This document shows, one piece after another, positions 26,921-40,200 of a DNA stretch of 64,000 bases. Each line of letters opens with the position of its first letter. The first letter of the stretch is position 1. The stretch is taken from assembly GCA_013350335.1 (NCBI GenBank), contig CM023540.1:22609175-22673174 (forward strand), written 5' to 3'. The stretch comes from Chimonanthus salicifolius (Eukaryota > Streptophyta > Magnoliopsida > Laurales > Calycanthaceae). The notes beneath the pieces are model-generated. The model was not told where the DNA came from. It did not search any database and saw only the letters and a program-made list of their open reading frames with translations. The translations under genes and the position numbers were made by a program.

Positions 26921-28267
26921 CATGAGTGTTGACCTGGCACGCCCCTCTTGGACATTCAACAATATTTGTTGAAGAGGTGAACATAAATTTCATACGGTAA
27001 AAATACATTAACACAATCACTGAATGTAGATGGCTTAGATATACATGTTAGACATAGAAAAAGTGGAATCCAAGCTAACCATTTTACACACAATACAAAA
27101 TCATATTGCAAAGATCATACCGAACCAACCATGCTCAAATGCATCAACAGACTGACTTGAGCTTCTTACCTCTCATGATTCGTAACCCTTGAAGCGACTG
27201 CAGAATTATGAGCAAAGTATATCCCTTTCACTTAAAGATTGAAGAGGATGTCTTAGATCGTTTGATTCTTTCCTCAAACGAACATCATCTAGTACATATT
27301 TACAAAGGTAATCCTGTCAATAAGGGCCCACCATTTCTAGTGCAACATATAATGGTCAGTTGTTTGGGGAAAGGAACATCCATCTTCACAGAAAAGCCGC
27401 AACCCTAGAGATGTGTTGGACAACCATAAAGGACAATCTATATATAATGAACTTCTATAAGCATTTTGAAATATTGGTGCAACAGTAGTGATTCTGCATT
27501 GCCCTTTTAACAAGGCAAGATTTAGCAGCACCAACTGTGGTATGCTCCAAAGACTCTCTAGCTCTAGGATACAAAATTTATCTCCATTTACTTTGGAGAG
27601 TTGAGGGCTCATACTTGGAAGGAAAGTCCCGACCATCCAACACTAAAACCAGAGTACAGCTATAATATACAGAGAGAGAGAGAAGCTCAAACATAGACGT
27701 GACATTCCAAGAAAGGAGAGATTCATAACTAAGTAATTGGGAAGAAGGTATAGAGGAGGGAGAAAAACAAACTGCAAATTCCAAGCTCTCCATGGAGCTC
27801 CAAAAATAGGAAAAACAGAGATCCAAATAAAGGTTATGCTTCGCACGTGCCTCCGCAAATAATAGGGGGAAAAAGCATACATAATATGTGAAAGAACCAT
27901 AGAATATACAACTCTAGAGGGCACAGGGTCAATACAACGCTTGCACTGTGCCATCCCTCTGACACCTCTGCTCCTATCATGTACATAACTGAGCGGATTT
28001 GGTTGCATACATGTAGTCAACTGCAGCGATCTCCATTTAACACAGATGACAAACTCTGCAATTAATATTAACGTCTGGCAACATCGTGCAGAACATGCTC
28101 ATCCTCCTCTTTCAGCGGATAAGTCTACCAATTCACTTAATAAGTTGCCCGCAAAACAATGCCAAAATGAATTGGAGCCATTCTTCAGTCTCACATGCAT
28201 GCGTCCATGGGAGAGGCAGAGCAAGAATTCACCCAAGAGGCGTTCATGTTATGAGTCTGAAAGAGAT
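26921..28267. other. 3' flank of the cytokinin receptor gene
   Basis: This should hold the 3' untranslated region of the receptor on its right-hand side. I found no standard AATAAA signal close to the stop. Minus-strand frames at 27337-28020 overlap each other and show no recognisable domain. Confidence 0.4.
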
Positions 28268-31200
28268 TTATTTAGATTCAAAAAACTTTGCGACAGCCTC
28301 ATAGAGCTGTTCTTCCTCGAAGGGCTTCGAGACATAACCATCCATCCCACATTTCAGACATTCCTCATAGGTTGCATGAATGACGTCGGCTGTCATGGCT
28401 AATATAGGCATGTGCCACTCAGCCTTTCTGGATCCTTCTACTGTGGCATCTTCTTTGATCTTCTCATTTGCGATTCTCTCCATCAAACGTATCTGCCGGG
28501 TTGCCTCAAACCTGCAATACATAAAATTCTTCAGAGAGAGAGAGATGTTGGGAAGAAACGTCTTTCCTACCTCATGGAAAGAGCAATGTCGAAGATAGAA
28601 AAGAGAAAATAAACAAAGAGAAGCAAACTACAACACAGATTTTACATAGTTCCCTTCCGGTATGTCTATGGGAGTCAAACTGATCCACTATGCTCAAAGG
28701 CGAAGAACAAAGAAGAGGCTACTCTTGTTACAGATCTATTATCTCTCTCTCACAAAACGAAAATATTACTACTCTAATTAGGTTTTATATAAGACACAAT
28801 GTGAAAAAACAAAATTGCCCTCCAATAAAAAAATTGATGATCCGCAAGTACACCTTTGCTGATCAGTGTAGAGCCTAACAAGAGAGAGAGTGTGCACCAT
28901 AAATTTTATCCAAAAGAGAATAACCATACACCATAAAGGTTCTGCTATCCATCTAAGCAGTGGGCCACTGATTGCAGAACAGAGAAACTCACAGATAACA
29001 ATCAATCAGCCACAAGTGCACACTTTTCTGAATGACCTTAGAACCCTTTGCACAGTCTTGCCACTTCTGTTCAATTCCTTCAAAAATCTCAGACTGCACT
29101 TTGCTCTTTTTCCATTAAGTTCCACTAATGATATGATTTTTGGAACTACTGAAGCTCTGGGAGTCGTTAGGTCTTGCGACATTCTACTTCTTTCCACCCA
29201 AATCTCCCACACTAGAGTGCAGGACAATTTCTAATTGACACTTCAGAGTTGAAAGAGCTCACACTCCTAACCAGCCATGGGAGGTTGCCCAAAGGATCTA
29301 GGAACCATCCAAAGAATTGAGAAAAGGCTCAAAACACAACATATGGGTGATTGAGAAAGGGCAATAAAAAAATCACTCCTCACTGGACAACAAAGGAAGC
29401 ACATGTTAGGTATATTAATTGGTGAATTTGAGAGATTTCAAAGTGGCAAAGAGTTAACAATTTTGTAACATGCGACTGTCTAACAGAAAGTCCCAATTAT
29501 CATTTCAATTGTAGAAAAAAAAAAGGGTGAAAAAGTTATAACTCAAGAAAGTGGCAGATTTCCTAACTGATTTGCCAGGAAATGATTTTACTCGAATTCG
29601 GTTTAATTAAATTTGCTTATGAAGATACCCTTCAAATCCTTTCCCAAATTCCTTTGAACTCCCTTTTGTGAGAACCGGTTGTGTCATATCTTCAACTCAC
29701 CCAAGCTTATCTCGCACTACAATAAAATATAGTTCTAATGTTCATTTTTTAGTTTCCAACATAGTTCTAATATTTACTATTTATTTCTTTAATACAGTTT
29801 TAAACATTGTTGTTAAAATCTTACGATACACGATTCATACGATATGATAAGAGGAATGACTCGTATTATTAACAAATATACAATTCGTATAAATAATAGA
29901 ATTATGGGGTTATTAGAAGTATGAAAATATGAAACATTTCGTTTTAATGGTTTTTAAAGCTTGAGTTGATGGGCAATTAAGACCTTTCAATTTTTTGAGG
30001 GATTTTTAGTTCATTACTGACTTTTCACAATATAGTTGGATTATATATTAGTCTTATACTTTTGAGAGTAAGAGCATTGAAATTTAAGCTCCAATGAACT
30101 AATTATATAATATTCACTTAATATTGAAAGAAAGTTAGAGAATTGCTTGTATTATTACATTTTAGATATATTTTACGTTATTTCATATATTAAATATTAA
30201 ACACTTGTGAATCTTACGATTTACGATACACGATTTATAGTTCAAGATATATAACAATTTTACTATAGGATTCAATTTTCACAACATTACTTTTAATCTT
30301 TATCATTCTTCTAAATGCATGTTCTTTCTTCAATGAAGTTTTATCCATCCACAAAACAGAGAAAAATATCTACCCCTTCGAGCATGGTTCTATGTTTGTT
30401 CTTTTTTTTTGAATGGATATAAAACTTTATTAAAGTAAAATTAAAACAAAAATACATAAACGACTAAACCATACAAAACCCCCAACAATCCACACCAATT
30501 CTTCTTCCTTGTTTTCTCTTTTTCTTTTTAGACCCACACCCTTTATTAAGCCACTGAATGACAGCTTTGCATGATCCCTCTTTAATATTTCAACCATATT
30601 TACTACCCCCTTCTGAAGATGCTACCCTTTCTTCTAAAATCTCCTGAATTTTCCTTGCCTTTCTTGACACCTTCAAAATTAATTGATCCAATTAAATCAT
30701 TTAGACAATCTCATTCCATTGGCGACCCATGCCCCTCAATAAAATTAAGACTCCTGCATCTTCTCCAGGCCCAACTCACAATCTGACCCTAAAGGGACCC
30801 ACACCCTTTACTAAGCCACTGAATGACAACCTTTGCATGATCCCTCTTTAATATTTCGACCAGATTTACTACCCTCTTCTGAAGATATTACCCTTTTTTT
30901 CTAAAATCTCCTGAATTTTCCTCGCCTTTCTTGACACATTCAAAATTAATTGATCCAATTAAATCATTTAGACAATCTCATTCCCGCATCGTCTACTGGC
31001 CCAAGTCATAATCTGACCCTAAGGGCCCAAGACCCATCTGGTTCATAGTTCCCACCGGATTAGATGAACTGCTTGGCCCAGGCCCATTTCAGGAAAATAA
31101 ATTGCAACTTCTTCCTAGAACATCGCTCTCTTCATTGAGGCCCCAAACTTATGTAAAAAGGCACATGACTCTTCCATCCTCAGCAAAACCAAGAAGGGAG

Positions 31201-34200
31201 CCCACACAGTTCCATCCCCCTTTGAATCTCGTTCCTCCACGCCTCTTCGACGACTTGCCCACAGGTGATGAAGAACTATCCAATGACGATGCAGTGTCCT
31301 TGATGTCGCGTGTCCATCCCTCTGTAGTTTTTGCCATCACATCTACCTTACTCCTCGGTGGGTGTCACTTTCTGATTCTAAGAAGCCTTGTTCCTCGAAA
31401 AGGTGCGATGCATCTCTCGAGAAGTCTGCATGAGCGAGACGTAAAATCCTTCAAGGTAACAGATATCCTTTATCTCCTCTCCTAGCCTCAAAAATTTCTT
31501 TATCACCAATCCTAACCTCAAGATCACTGTGTGCCTCTCCAATAATTCATTGTCGTGTGTCACAACCATCGCCTACACAGTTTTCATTGTTGCCACTACT
31601 CTCAGTAGTCTAAAAATTCAAATTTTAATTACACTATTCCACTCCTTCCCGTTATTCAATCTGGGAGCCCATGTGGCCCCGTTCGACTCTGGTAGTTGAC
31701 TGACAAGCAGCAGCTAGGTCCGGCAAACCACCCACCCCAATCTCCATCTTCCATAGTCGCCCACAGCTGCATACAACCCATCAGCAATTTGATAAGGAAA
31801 GCAACCCAATTTCATCACCAAATCCTTTGTAGCCTCTACAATACTTTCTACAACTATTACGATACGAACCTTGCTAAGATCCTATAACGTCAAATTGAGA
31901 TGGTAGACCAAAAGAACCTCACCCACCCTTTCTCCCATTTCCCGAAAGATGCTCTCCATCCATGCAACCAAAGGGATTCCCATCACTTTGATCTACATGA
32001 GTCTCCTTGAAGACATGAAATTTGGTTTCCATTCCTCTAACGATATAAAAATCTCTTTCCACCGTGCAAACCCATTTTCAAGAATTCTCCATGCTGCTTC
32101 CATTGATTGACAAGACACCAATAGATAGTCACTTTCCAACCGCCTCACTGTCAACTCTTATGCATCGTGGGAAAGGATGAAGGTCTCCAAGTACACCTAT
32201 CTATTTGAAAAATATCTTGAGCCACTCTCTACTCGCTTTCAGGTACACCTCTTCTACATAAATTTCAAACTATATTATTTTGAGTTCCCTTTCTTCACCC
32301 AACGCATTTGAGGATCTCTACATGAGCACAGTCCACACTCTTTAACCAGAACACTGATGTATTTTTTGGTAGATCTCCCACGAATAAGTAAATGCCGCCT
32401 CCATGACATCATTCCTCTTTGTCATCAGTGGATCTTGAATGCATATGTAATTTCATATAATAGACAATAGATCTCGAATGCATATGTTATTTCGTATAAC
32501 AGATAATAGACCTTGAATGACAAGTGCATAAAATTTCTGTGACACAAACCCGGCCATTTGATACTTAAATCAGGTTTAGGTGAGGTCAATACCTTGAAAA
32601 TGGAGATGAAAATCAATTTTCCTACCTTGACCCATAGGAAAGTGGTTTCCTTAAAAATGACCCTTTTATGTAGGAAAATCTACTTTTTTCACATTTACCA
32701 ATGCACAGTTTCATTTAAAATCTCATATTTAGAAAACATGGAAAAATAAAAGTTGGTTCGCGAGCTACTCTGTTTTTTGCAAAAACTACCTCGACTTTTG
32801 TGTAAAGACTAATTTTCATTGAAAATCCTATTTTCAAATAAACATGCAAAACATACCCTTAGTGTGCAGCATGGGCATCTATTCTCAAGGAGTTCGAGGA
32901 CTTCCTAGTTCTGACATCTCTAGAATTCGGAAAGAGTGTATTGGCATTCAATGGTGGCCCTTTAGAGTGTGTTGGCATTCAGTGGAGGCCTATTATAGTG
33001 TGTTAGGGGCAGGAGTGTCCTCTTATTGGTTGCTTTTTTATTAGAGTTGGTTTGTTGGTCTTGGTTCATTAGGTGTTTGTTTTTTTGTTTTCTCTTTAAA
33101 GATTTCCCACTACTTGTTCTATCCACTTCCCTTGTGCACTTCTTGTGCCTTGATGAAGTTACCATTCCTGGAAAAAAAATATGCCCCTTAGCATGCCTTG
33201 GTTTTTGACACCATGGTACAATACACAGATCTCATATTTTAAACAAGTGAAATAGCAGGAACTGCAAAGCAGGAAACTCAATTATAATTGAAAAAAAAAA
33301 AAATAGCATTAATGGAGTGATGTACAAATCTGAGGAATACAAAGAATCTGATTGTATGATGAACGTCATCAATTAAGGGCCCAAGAGATATCACAGCATG
33401 TAGTTAAAATCTTAGGATACAGAATTTGACATCTTAAGATTCCTATGTCTAATAGAGTTATGGGACTAGTTGGAATTTAAAAGCAAGACACTTTTGTGTT
33501 TCATGCTTTTTAAAGCTAGCACTGTTGGGCATCTAGGACTTCTTGATTTCTTGGAGGCTTTTTAGTTTACAGCTGGCTTTTTACAACATTAATTAGAGTA
33601 TCAGTGCTATCCTACTTTTGGAAGTTGGGAACTTTAAAATTTGAGCTCAAATAAATAGTTATATATTGTGTTACGTCATTTTGCAATCTATATGAATATT
33701 CACTATTGAAAGGAAATTGAAGAATTGTTCATTTATTGCTATTTAGATATCAATCATGTCATATAATTTTTGAGGAAACACAAATGAATCTTATGATTGT
33801 AAGATATAAGATTCACAATTTGTGATTCAAGACAAGAAACAAATTTACAATACAAGTTGGTTTTCAAAAAAATTCTCACGGTTTTAATTAAGGGTGATCA
33901 ATTCTAATGGTAAATAAACCCCAAGGGGTTGGCCTGATGGTCAAAGGGGCTCACCTCATGAAGCGAGGTCTTGAGTTCAATTCACGCTCAACTCCAATGA
34001 AGGACCACTCCCCATAGACCTACACAGTGTGTGCGGATTGGGAGATTTTCACATGCTACAAAGGATTAGTAAGGTGAGCCGCTTAGACACCTTTGGTCAT
34101 CCAAAAAAAAATTCTAATGGTGAATATCACACTTCATTCTGAGTGAAATTTGATGCATACCAATTCACAGGAGAACCCTATTTTTAAAGATATAATAGTA

Positions 34201-37200
34201 GCATTCACGAGACGATAATAATCAGCCCTATCATCTTACACTTGATGCACCTATCTCAGGTCACCTGTCTAAGTTTAACACTTAATGTAAAAACTAAAAC
34301 ATTGGTAAGTATTTTATCGCCAACTAAAGGTGTGTAAAACCTCTGCTCCTTCACCTAGATTTGAAACTGCAACATAACAAAACACCAATACTTGGCGCCT
34401 TTGTTTGACCTAAAACGATTGATCTCATTACAAGAGACTAACAGGAATTGAAAGGGAAACTTGCTAAAAATTGAATAATGTGACAAACAAACACATCAAG
34501 TAAAGGCTAACACAATATGTCAGTGAAGGTTTTTTTCTTTTTATTTATTTATTTATTTTTTTTGTTGAGGGGGTGGGGGGAAGGGAGGAGAGAGAGCGAG
34601 AGAGAGAGCAAGAAAGCAATATATATCATCCAAAGGAAAAAAAAATGCACATAAGAGGGGCTGGCCAAAGAGACTCTAGGCAAAAGCAGTCCCACAAGAC
34701 CAATGCCGGCCCTGAGATTTCAGGGGCCTAGGTGAACGTAAGATGGGCCTTTTTTATTTTACATACCAAATAGGTAAACAGTTGGCTGGCTGGGCTTTTA
34801 TTATTTTGGACCTATTTTATTGAGTTTAATTTCTAATTTTTTTGACCTATACAACAAAGGAGTTTAGACTTGGGGGCCCTATCTATTTGGGAGCCTTAGA
34901 CAACGGCCTACTCCGCCTATAGACAGGGCCGAGCCTGCACTAGACCAAACATTCAAACCAAATAGCCGAGAGGATAGTAGTCAATTTTCACCTCTACTAC
35001 TGAGCAGAAGCCTCATCATTGAAATTCATCTTTCCCTTCCTGCCAAACAAGCCATTTGAATGTCACAACAACCATTTTACATAATAATTAAGAGATTTTA
35101 GGGGAATGGCCTTGAACCCCATGAATCAACGAGAACCTTAAAACAAGGTAGGGAGAACCAAAGGAAGAGAAAAGTTCGTAGAGAGAAAATATATACCAAA
35201 AGAGGGCAACAAAGTGCAATGAAACAAAACGACGGTTCACTGATTCCTCACTATACCAGCAGAGGAGACAAAGGATGGGGATGGGAAAATTCCTCAATAT
35301 ATCAGCAGAGGAGACGAAAGGATGGGGATGGGAAAATTCCTATCCCATGTTTCAGTATAGTGAGGAAGCTTAATCATGCAAAACAGATCCTGAGCAGAAA
35401 CATTAACACATATAATCTATGTTATACAGATACCTTCAAATGTGTGATGTACCCATGTTGGACACATCTTCATTTAAGATCTCCATGGATTCTTCACAGA
35501 TTGTACATTCTTTTAAACATTATTTCCAAGAAGACCCGTTTTTCAAAAAAACTATTTCCAAGATGACAACAATAATTATTACACCTTTTTTCTTTGAAAT
35601 ATAAATAAAATATTTTCATCGGTGTTTTTTTCATAACTTATTTTCATTTAAAACCAAATACATAATTAAATGTATTCAGATATTATGTGGAATCTACACT
35701 TTCAGACATATCTTAGCAATTTCAGATTCCAACATGCAAAAACATACCCATAACCATCCAAAAAGGTTATAATGGGAATGAAATCAAATCAAAGACTCTA
35801 AGGACCATATTCGTTTGTTTACAGAACATATGCCCCTGCTCTGAAAAAGTAAGAGCCAGATAATGATGTCACTCTATATATTTCAGTGATCGGTACCAAC
35901 ATTGGGGTCCTGACATCTGAAAATGACTGCTAAATTCGGTCTGGTGCATATCGAATGATGGAAACATAAAATGTTAAATTGAGGAAAATAAGTAAGAAGT
36001 GTAGAGTATACCCATCCATTTCTGGCATCTGAACATCCATAAAGCAAGCATCAAATGTGTGCGGTGGTTGAAGCAGTGCCAATGCAGCTTTCCCACTCTC
36101 GGCACATTCAACCTTAGCACCGTACTTCTTAAGGGCACCCGCAGCAACCCTCCTGTTAACAATATTGTCATCAACCACCAATATATTCTTCCCTGAAAGG
36201 ATGCTGTGCAGGAAAGCTGAGCCTTTGAGCATTTCTTTTCCTTGCTGCTTCTTGTTTCCCAGCCCAAGCACTTGCTGAAGACATGCTGCTACCATGCTTG
36301 CCCTCAGAGGCTTCATGATCAGAGTGTCAACAAAACCTGAAGCCCTAGCTTTATCAGATTCAGCAGCAGTAACAGAGGTTGCCAGAAGGATCATCTTAGG
36401 CAAGTCAAGCATACTGCCATTCTGTCTCCACTCAGGTAACCATTCAGGTAAACCAACATCCATTCCAGATATCCACGTCTCCTTCTCAACCAGTACCATA
36501 TCTGGTTTTTTCCCAATTCTGAATGTGGAAACAATGAGAATGCCATTAAAAACAATCAGGTACAAAGAATTCTTATAAATCAAAACAAGATAGTCATGGC
36601 ACCAGGATCAACAGGAGAAATAAATTAAGGGAAGCAAACAAAATGTTAAAACAGTTGTTTATATGTGATTAATCAAAGTTACATAAATCATTAATGACAA
36701 ATATAAAAGTTATTTGATCATATAAGAGAATATCCATTGCTCTGGTTGTCAACAGAATCATAGAAAATGGGTAAATATGCATCAAGAACAAATATAATGG
36801 CCTATTTCAATGTCCCACATACAAGCTATCTCTTGAGCACTACCATTCTCAGAAGAGACTCGCAGTTTATGATGGATCCAAACTAGCTCCAAATATGTTA
36901 AGAGACAGAAAAAACCTAGGAGCCACATAGAGTGGACTCAAGTGACATTTGACAATGGGTATGATCATAGGTCCCACCAGAGCCAAGCAGGGTTATGACT
37001 TAGTTATGTACCAAAAATCAACACCTTTGGTCATTTCTTAGCATCCAATAATAATCAACTGTTGATTTGAGAATATTAGACCTTCCATTTCATAGCACCT
37101 ACAGTGGATGACTAATCCAAAACACCTGCTTGGGGCTGACAGATTCTCCAACTTGCCAGGCTTGTATGTAAAGCTGAACTTGGTAAGGAGTTTCACCCTC

Positions 37201-40200
37201 AGTAACAAATTTCAACGGGGCATATGGGCCAAAACATAGATATAGACAATATTATTTTTTATTTTTGGAAAAACTGTATTAGCTGAAATTTGTCTCTTCA
37301 GCTGAAATTTCGGTAATTTCTTGAAAATTTCGGTCAAAACACCTGCTTGGGGCCGGCGGATTCTCCAACTTGCCAGGCTTGTATGTAAAGCTGAACTTGG
37401 TAAGGAGTTTCACCCTCAGTAACAAATTTCAATTGGGCACATGGGCCAAAACATAGATATTGACAATATTGTTTTTTATTTTGGGAAAAAGTGAATTAGC
37501 TGAAATTTGTCTCTCTTCAGCTGAATTTTCGGTAAATTTTTTATATTTTCGGTCAAATTTCAAAAAATTCAGTAAAAAAATTGGTAAAATTCAGAAATTT
37601 CAGTGATTTCACATATTTACGAATTTCAGCTAATATAGCCAAAAGACTAAAATAATGGCCAAAATATTTTTGGTCCCACCAAGGACCCAAAGATTGATTT
37701 CAATCGAAATTTGTAACCAAGGTCTCACCAGAAGGACTCAAACAAACAAGCCAACTGGATTGTGTAAGAACAGTAATAAATGCTATTGTACGTGAAAGAC
37801 AAGTGAAGTCTCAAATACAAAATTTAAAATCATTCAATGAAGATCCAAATTAGTCTGCAAATAGCACATTGAGAAACACACATCAAACGTGAACACATGA
37901 CATTGCACATTACAAAGAAAACCAGTAACAGAACAAAGGCTTACCCAGCTCTAGAACAGCCATTTTGTCTAGATATTGCAGATAGTGCCCTCTTAATACT
38001 GCTAGCAAATTCAACAGTTACACCAAGCCTCTGGAGATGGTATTTTGTCACAGCACCTCTTACCGGTCTCCCATCAACGACAATTGCTTTCATCCCTCTG
38101 AAACTGGTAGGAAGGACCTCAGACAATGGTCTCTTGAGGTCACCAAATGAACTTTTACTGCATCTTTTAAGGACAACAGTGAACGTAAAGGTACTGCCAA
38201 TGTGAGGCCTACTTATAAAATCTATCTGTCCGCCCATGAGTTCAACCAGACACTTACTAATGCTCAAGCCAATTCCCGTCCCACCATAGTTTCTAGAAGT
38301 TGAACTATCTGCCTGCATAAAGGGCATGAAAACCCTATTTTGGGCATGTAAAGGGATACCAATCCCCGTATCCTCGACACTTACCATCAGAGTCACATCA
38401 TCAGACGTTCCATCCATTGCCAACGAGCTCCTAGAAGTGTCTGACCTGCACTCAATGTCTGAAAGTAGCAACTGAAAGTTTTCCCAGCTGTTTCTATTGT
38501 CAGCTGCCTCAAAACCACTCAAGGTATTGAATAGATTGCCACCTGATTTCACTTCAACTTCATCACATCCTCTCTTTGATGCAGCTTCAGTTTTTGCATC
38601 CATCATCAACTTCGTATGTTCAGCAAGATGAACTTGGACAAATATATGGCCTCGTTCAGTGAACTATAAATGTCAGAATAAATGTAAATGAGCTTTCTAA
38701 TATAAACCAGGGCGCAATTTTAATGGCAATTACTATTACAGAATAACCAACATGACTGCAGGAATAGTTCCATAGGTGGCAGAATCAGATGATTACCAGC
38801 CTTGACTTCATACACATAAGACCACTATGTTGGTGATACAATCAAGCCCCCAAACAACTCAGAATGGAAAATCTAAATCATCCAGCTTTTCAGTTTGCTG
38901 GAGTGAAAAATCCAGTGACGATGGTTTGGAACAGAGCAAACTCACTGGCACTCCAGGCTTGGTATATTTCTTTCTTTTTTTTCCTAATAGTATTTGATAC
39001 CTTCTCGCTGATTTCACTTTTTTTATGGATCATATATTGCAAAGGTTTCATTGTATCAAAAAATGCATTCAAAAAACAATTTGAACCATGCTAATCCTTA
39101 AATAGTATGGCACGATGTATAACAATGAAATGCATGATAAAAAATAAATAAAAGGAAAATGCTAAGCTTACCCTAATAGTATACCTTTTTAAACCTTTTG
39201 CTGATGTAGCAAATCATTTAATTGGTATCTTAACTAACTCTTGAAAAACCGATCAATTGTGATTTGCCACATGGGTATAATTTCTAGGTAAATGTCACAT
39301 CTCCCTAAAAACAAACTGAAAGTAAAAATACTGGCTAGTCAGAAAGGACCTGTTTGTTCAGTTACCAAAACAAAACTACTACCAAAACAGGGCAAGTCAC
39401 ACTCAAATAAGGATATAAATTGATATTTGAAAATCTAATGAAGCGTAAGATCCAACATAAAGTGGATTTTGATATTGTCATATCTGTAAGCGACTTCTGC
39501 AAAACTGGTTCTAGTCAGTCCCAGTTGACCTCTCCATTGCCGTACTCGGCTCACTCCAGCTGCCCAGATCTGATCCTGTCCGCATGTCGCTGCCGCTGCC
39601 TAATGTTTTTTCGGCGTCTCTGATACTCTGTCGACACTGCCGCAAGGAAGAAAGATTCAAGAGAACCCCATCGAGTTGCAGACCCTGTCTCTCTGCAACA
39701 CAGCAGATCCTAAGCAGCAAAACCTCTCATTGTGTTCGTCTCCATGAATGAGAATTGCAGCGTTCTCACATTTGTTTTGAGCCAAGAACTCAAGGGTTCT
39801 CAGATTTGTTATGAGCAGTTCTTGGCTTGTGTTTGGCCAAAGATTTGTATCTGCTTTTCCTCAGATCTGCTCTTCCATTGGAGACGACGGTCATTGCCCC
39901 TGCTGACGCACTCTGTCTGGCCGCCTCTCTCTGGCTGCCTTCCTCTGCAGCCTTGCTGCTCGCTGCTGTCTCCCAGCATTGTTGTTCCGCCGCCGCAGCC
40001 TCTGTTCATAGCTGCCGCTGCCTCCGTAGTGGTGGTATGTAGAACCACATTTGTTGGTGCTCCCACAGGAGTACTGTTTTGGGTGACCCGCCGGATCACC
40101 AATTTGGGTGTTGCCGATTGAGCACGCCTTGTTTTGCCGTTTCTTAGATATGAGACGGCATGTTTGTGGACAACTGTCCCATTTGTCGTGGAATTCATCT

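Larger units (their letters stand above)
28512..36011 (-). other. Receptor intron 10 (7500 nt)
   Basis: Phase 2, splitting the MDGF codons of the receiver domain, so the last 81 codons are spliced across 7.5 kb. It carries a sense-oriented copia-type LTR 76 bp before the last exon. It also has a LINE remnant (30404-32260), a LINE-like tail, a SINE with target duplication, a hAT-like MITE, two copies of a 470-bp repeat and several short tandem duplications. Confidence 0.92.

Noticed and set aside
31102..31485. 127-codon plus-strand frame
   Set aside because: It lies opposite the LINE remnant, which reads on the minus strand, and has no recognisable domain.
33917..33990. Possible tRNA gene
   Set aside because: Boxes A and B are present, but the sequence has a SINE body, A-tail and target duplication and no cloverleaf ends.
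37897..38205. Plus-strand frames opposite receptor exons 9 and 10
   Set aside because: They are antisense shadows of the histidine kinase and pseudo-receiver codons.
39500..40200. 129-codon frames on both strands
   Set aside because: Both strands are open because of GC-richer biased sequence, probably degraded copia internal DNA. No domain was recognised.
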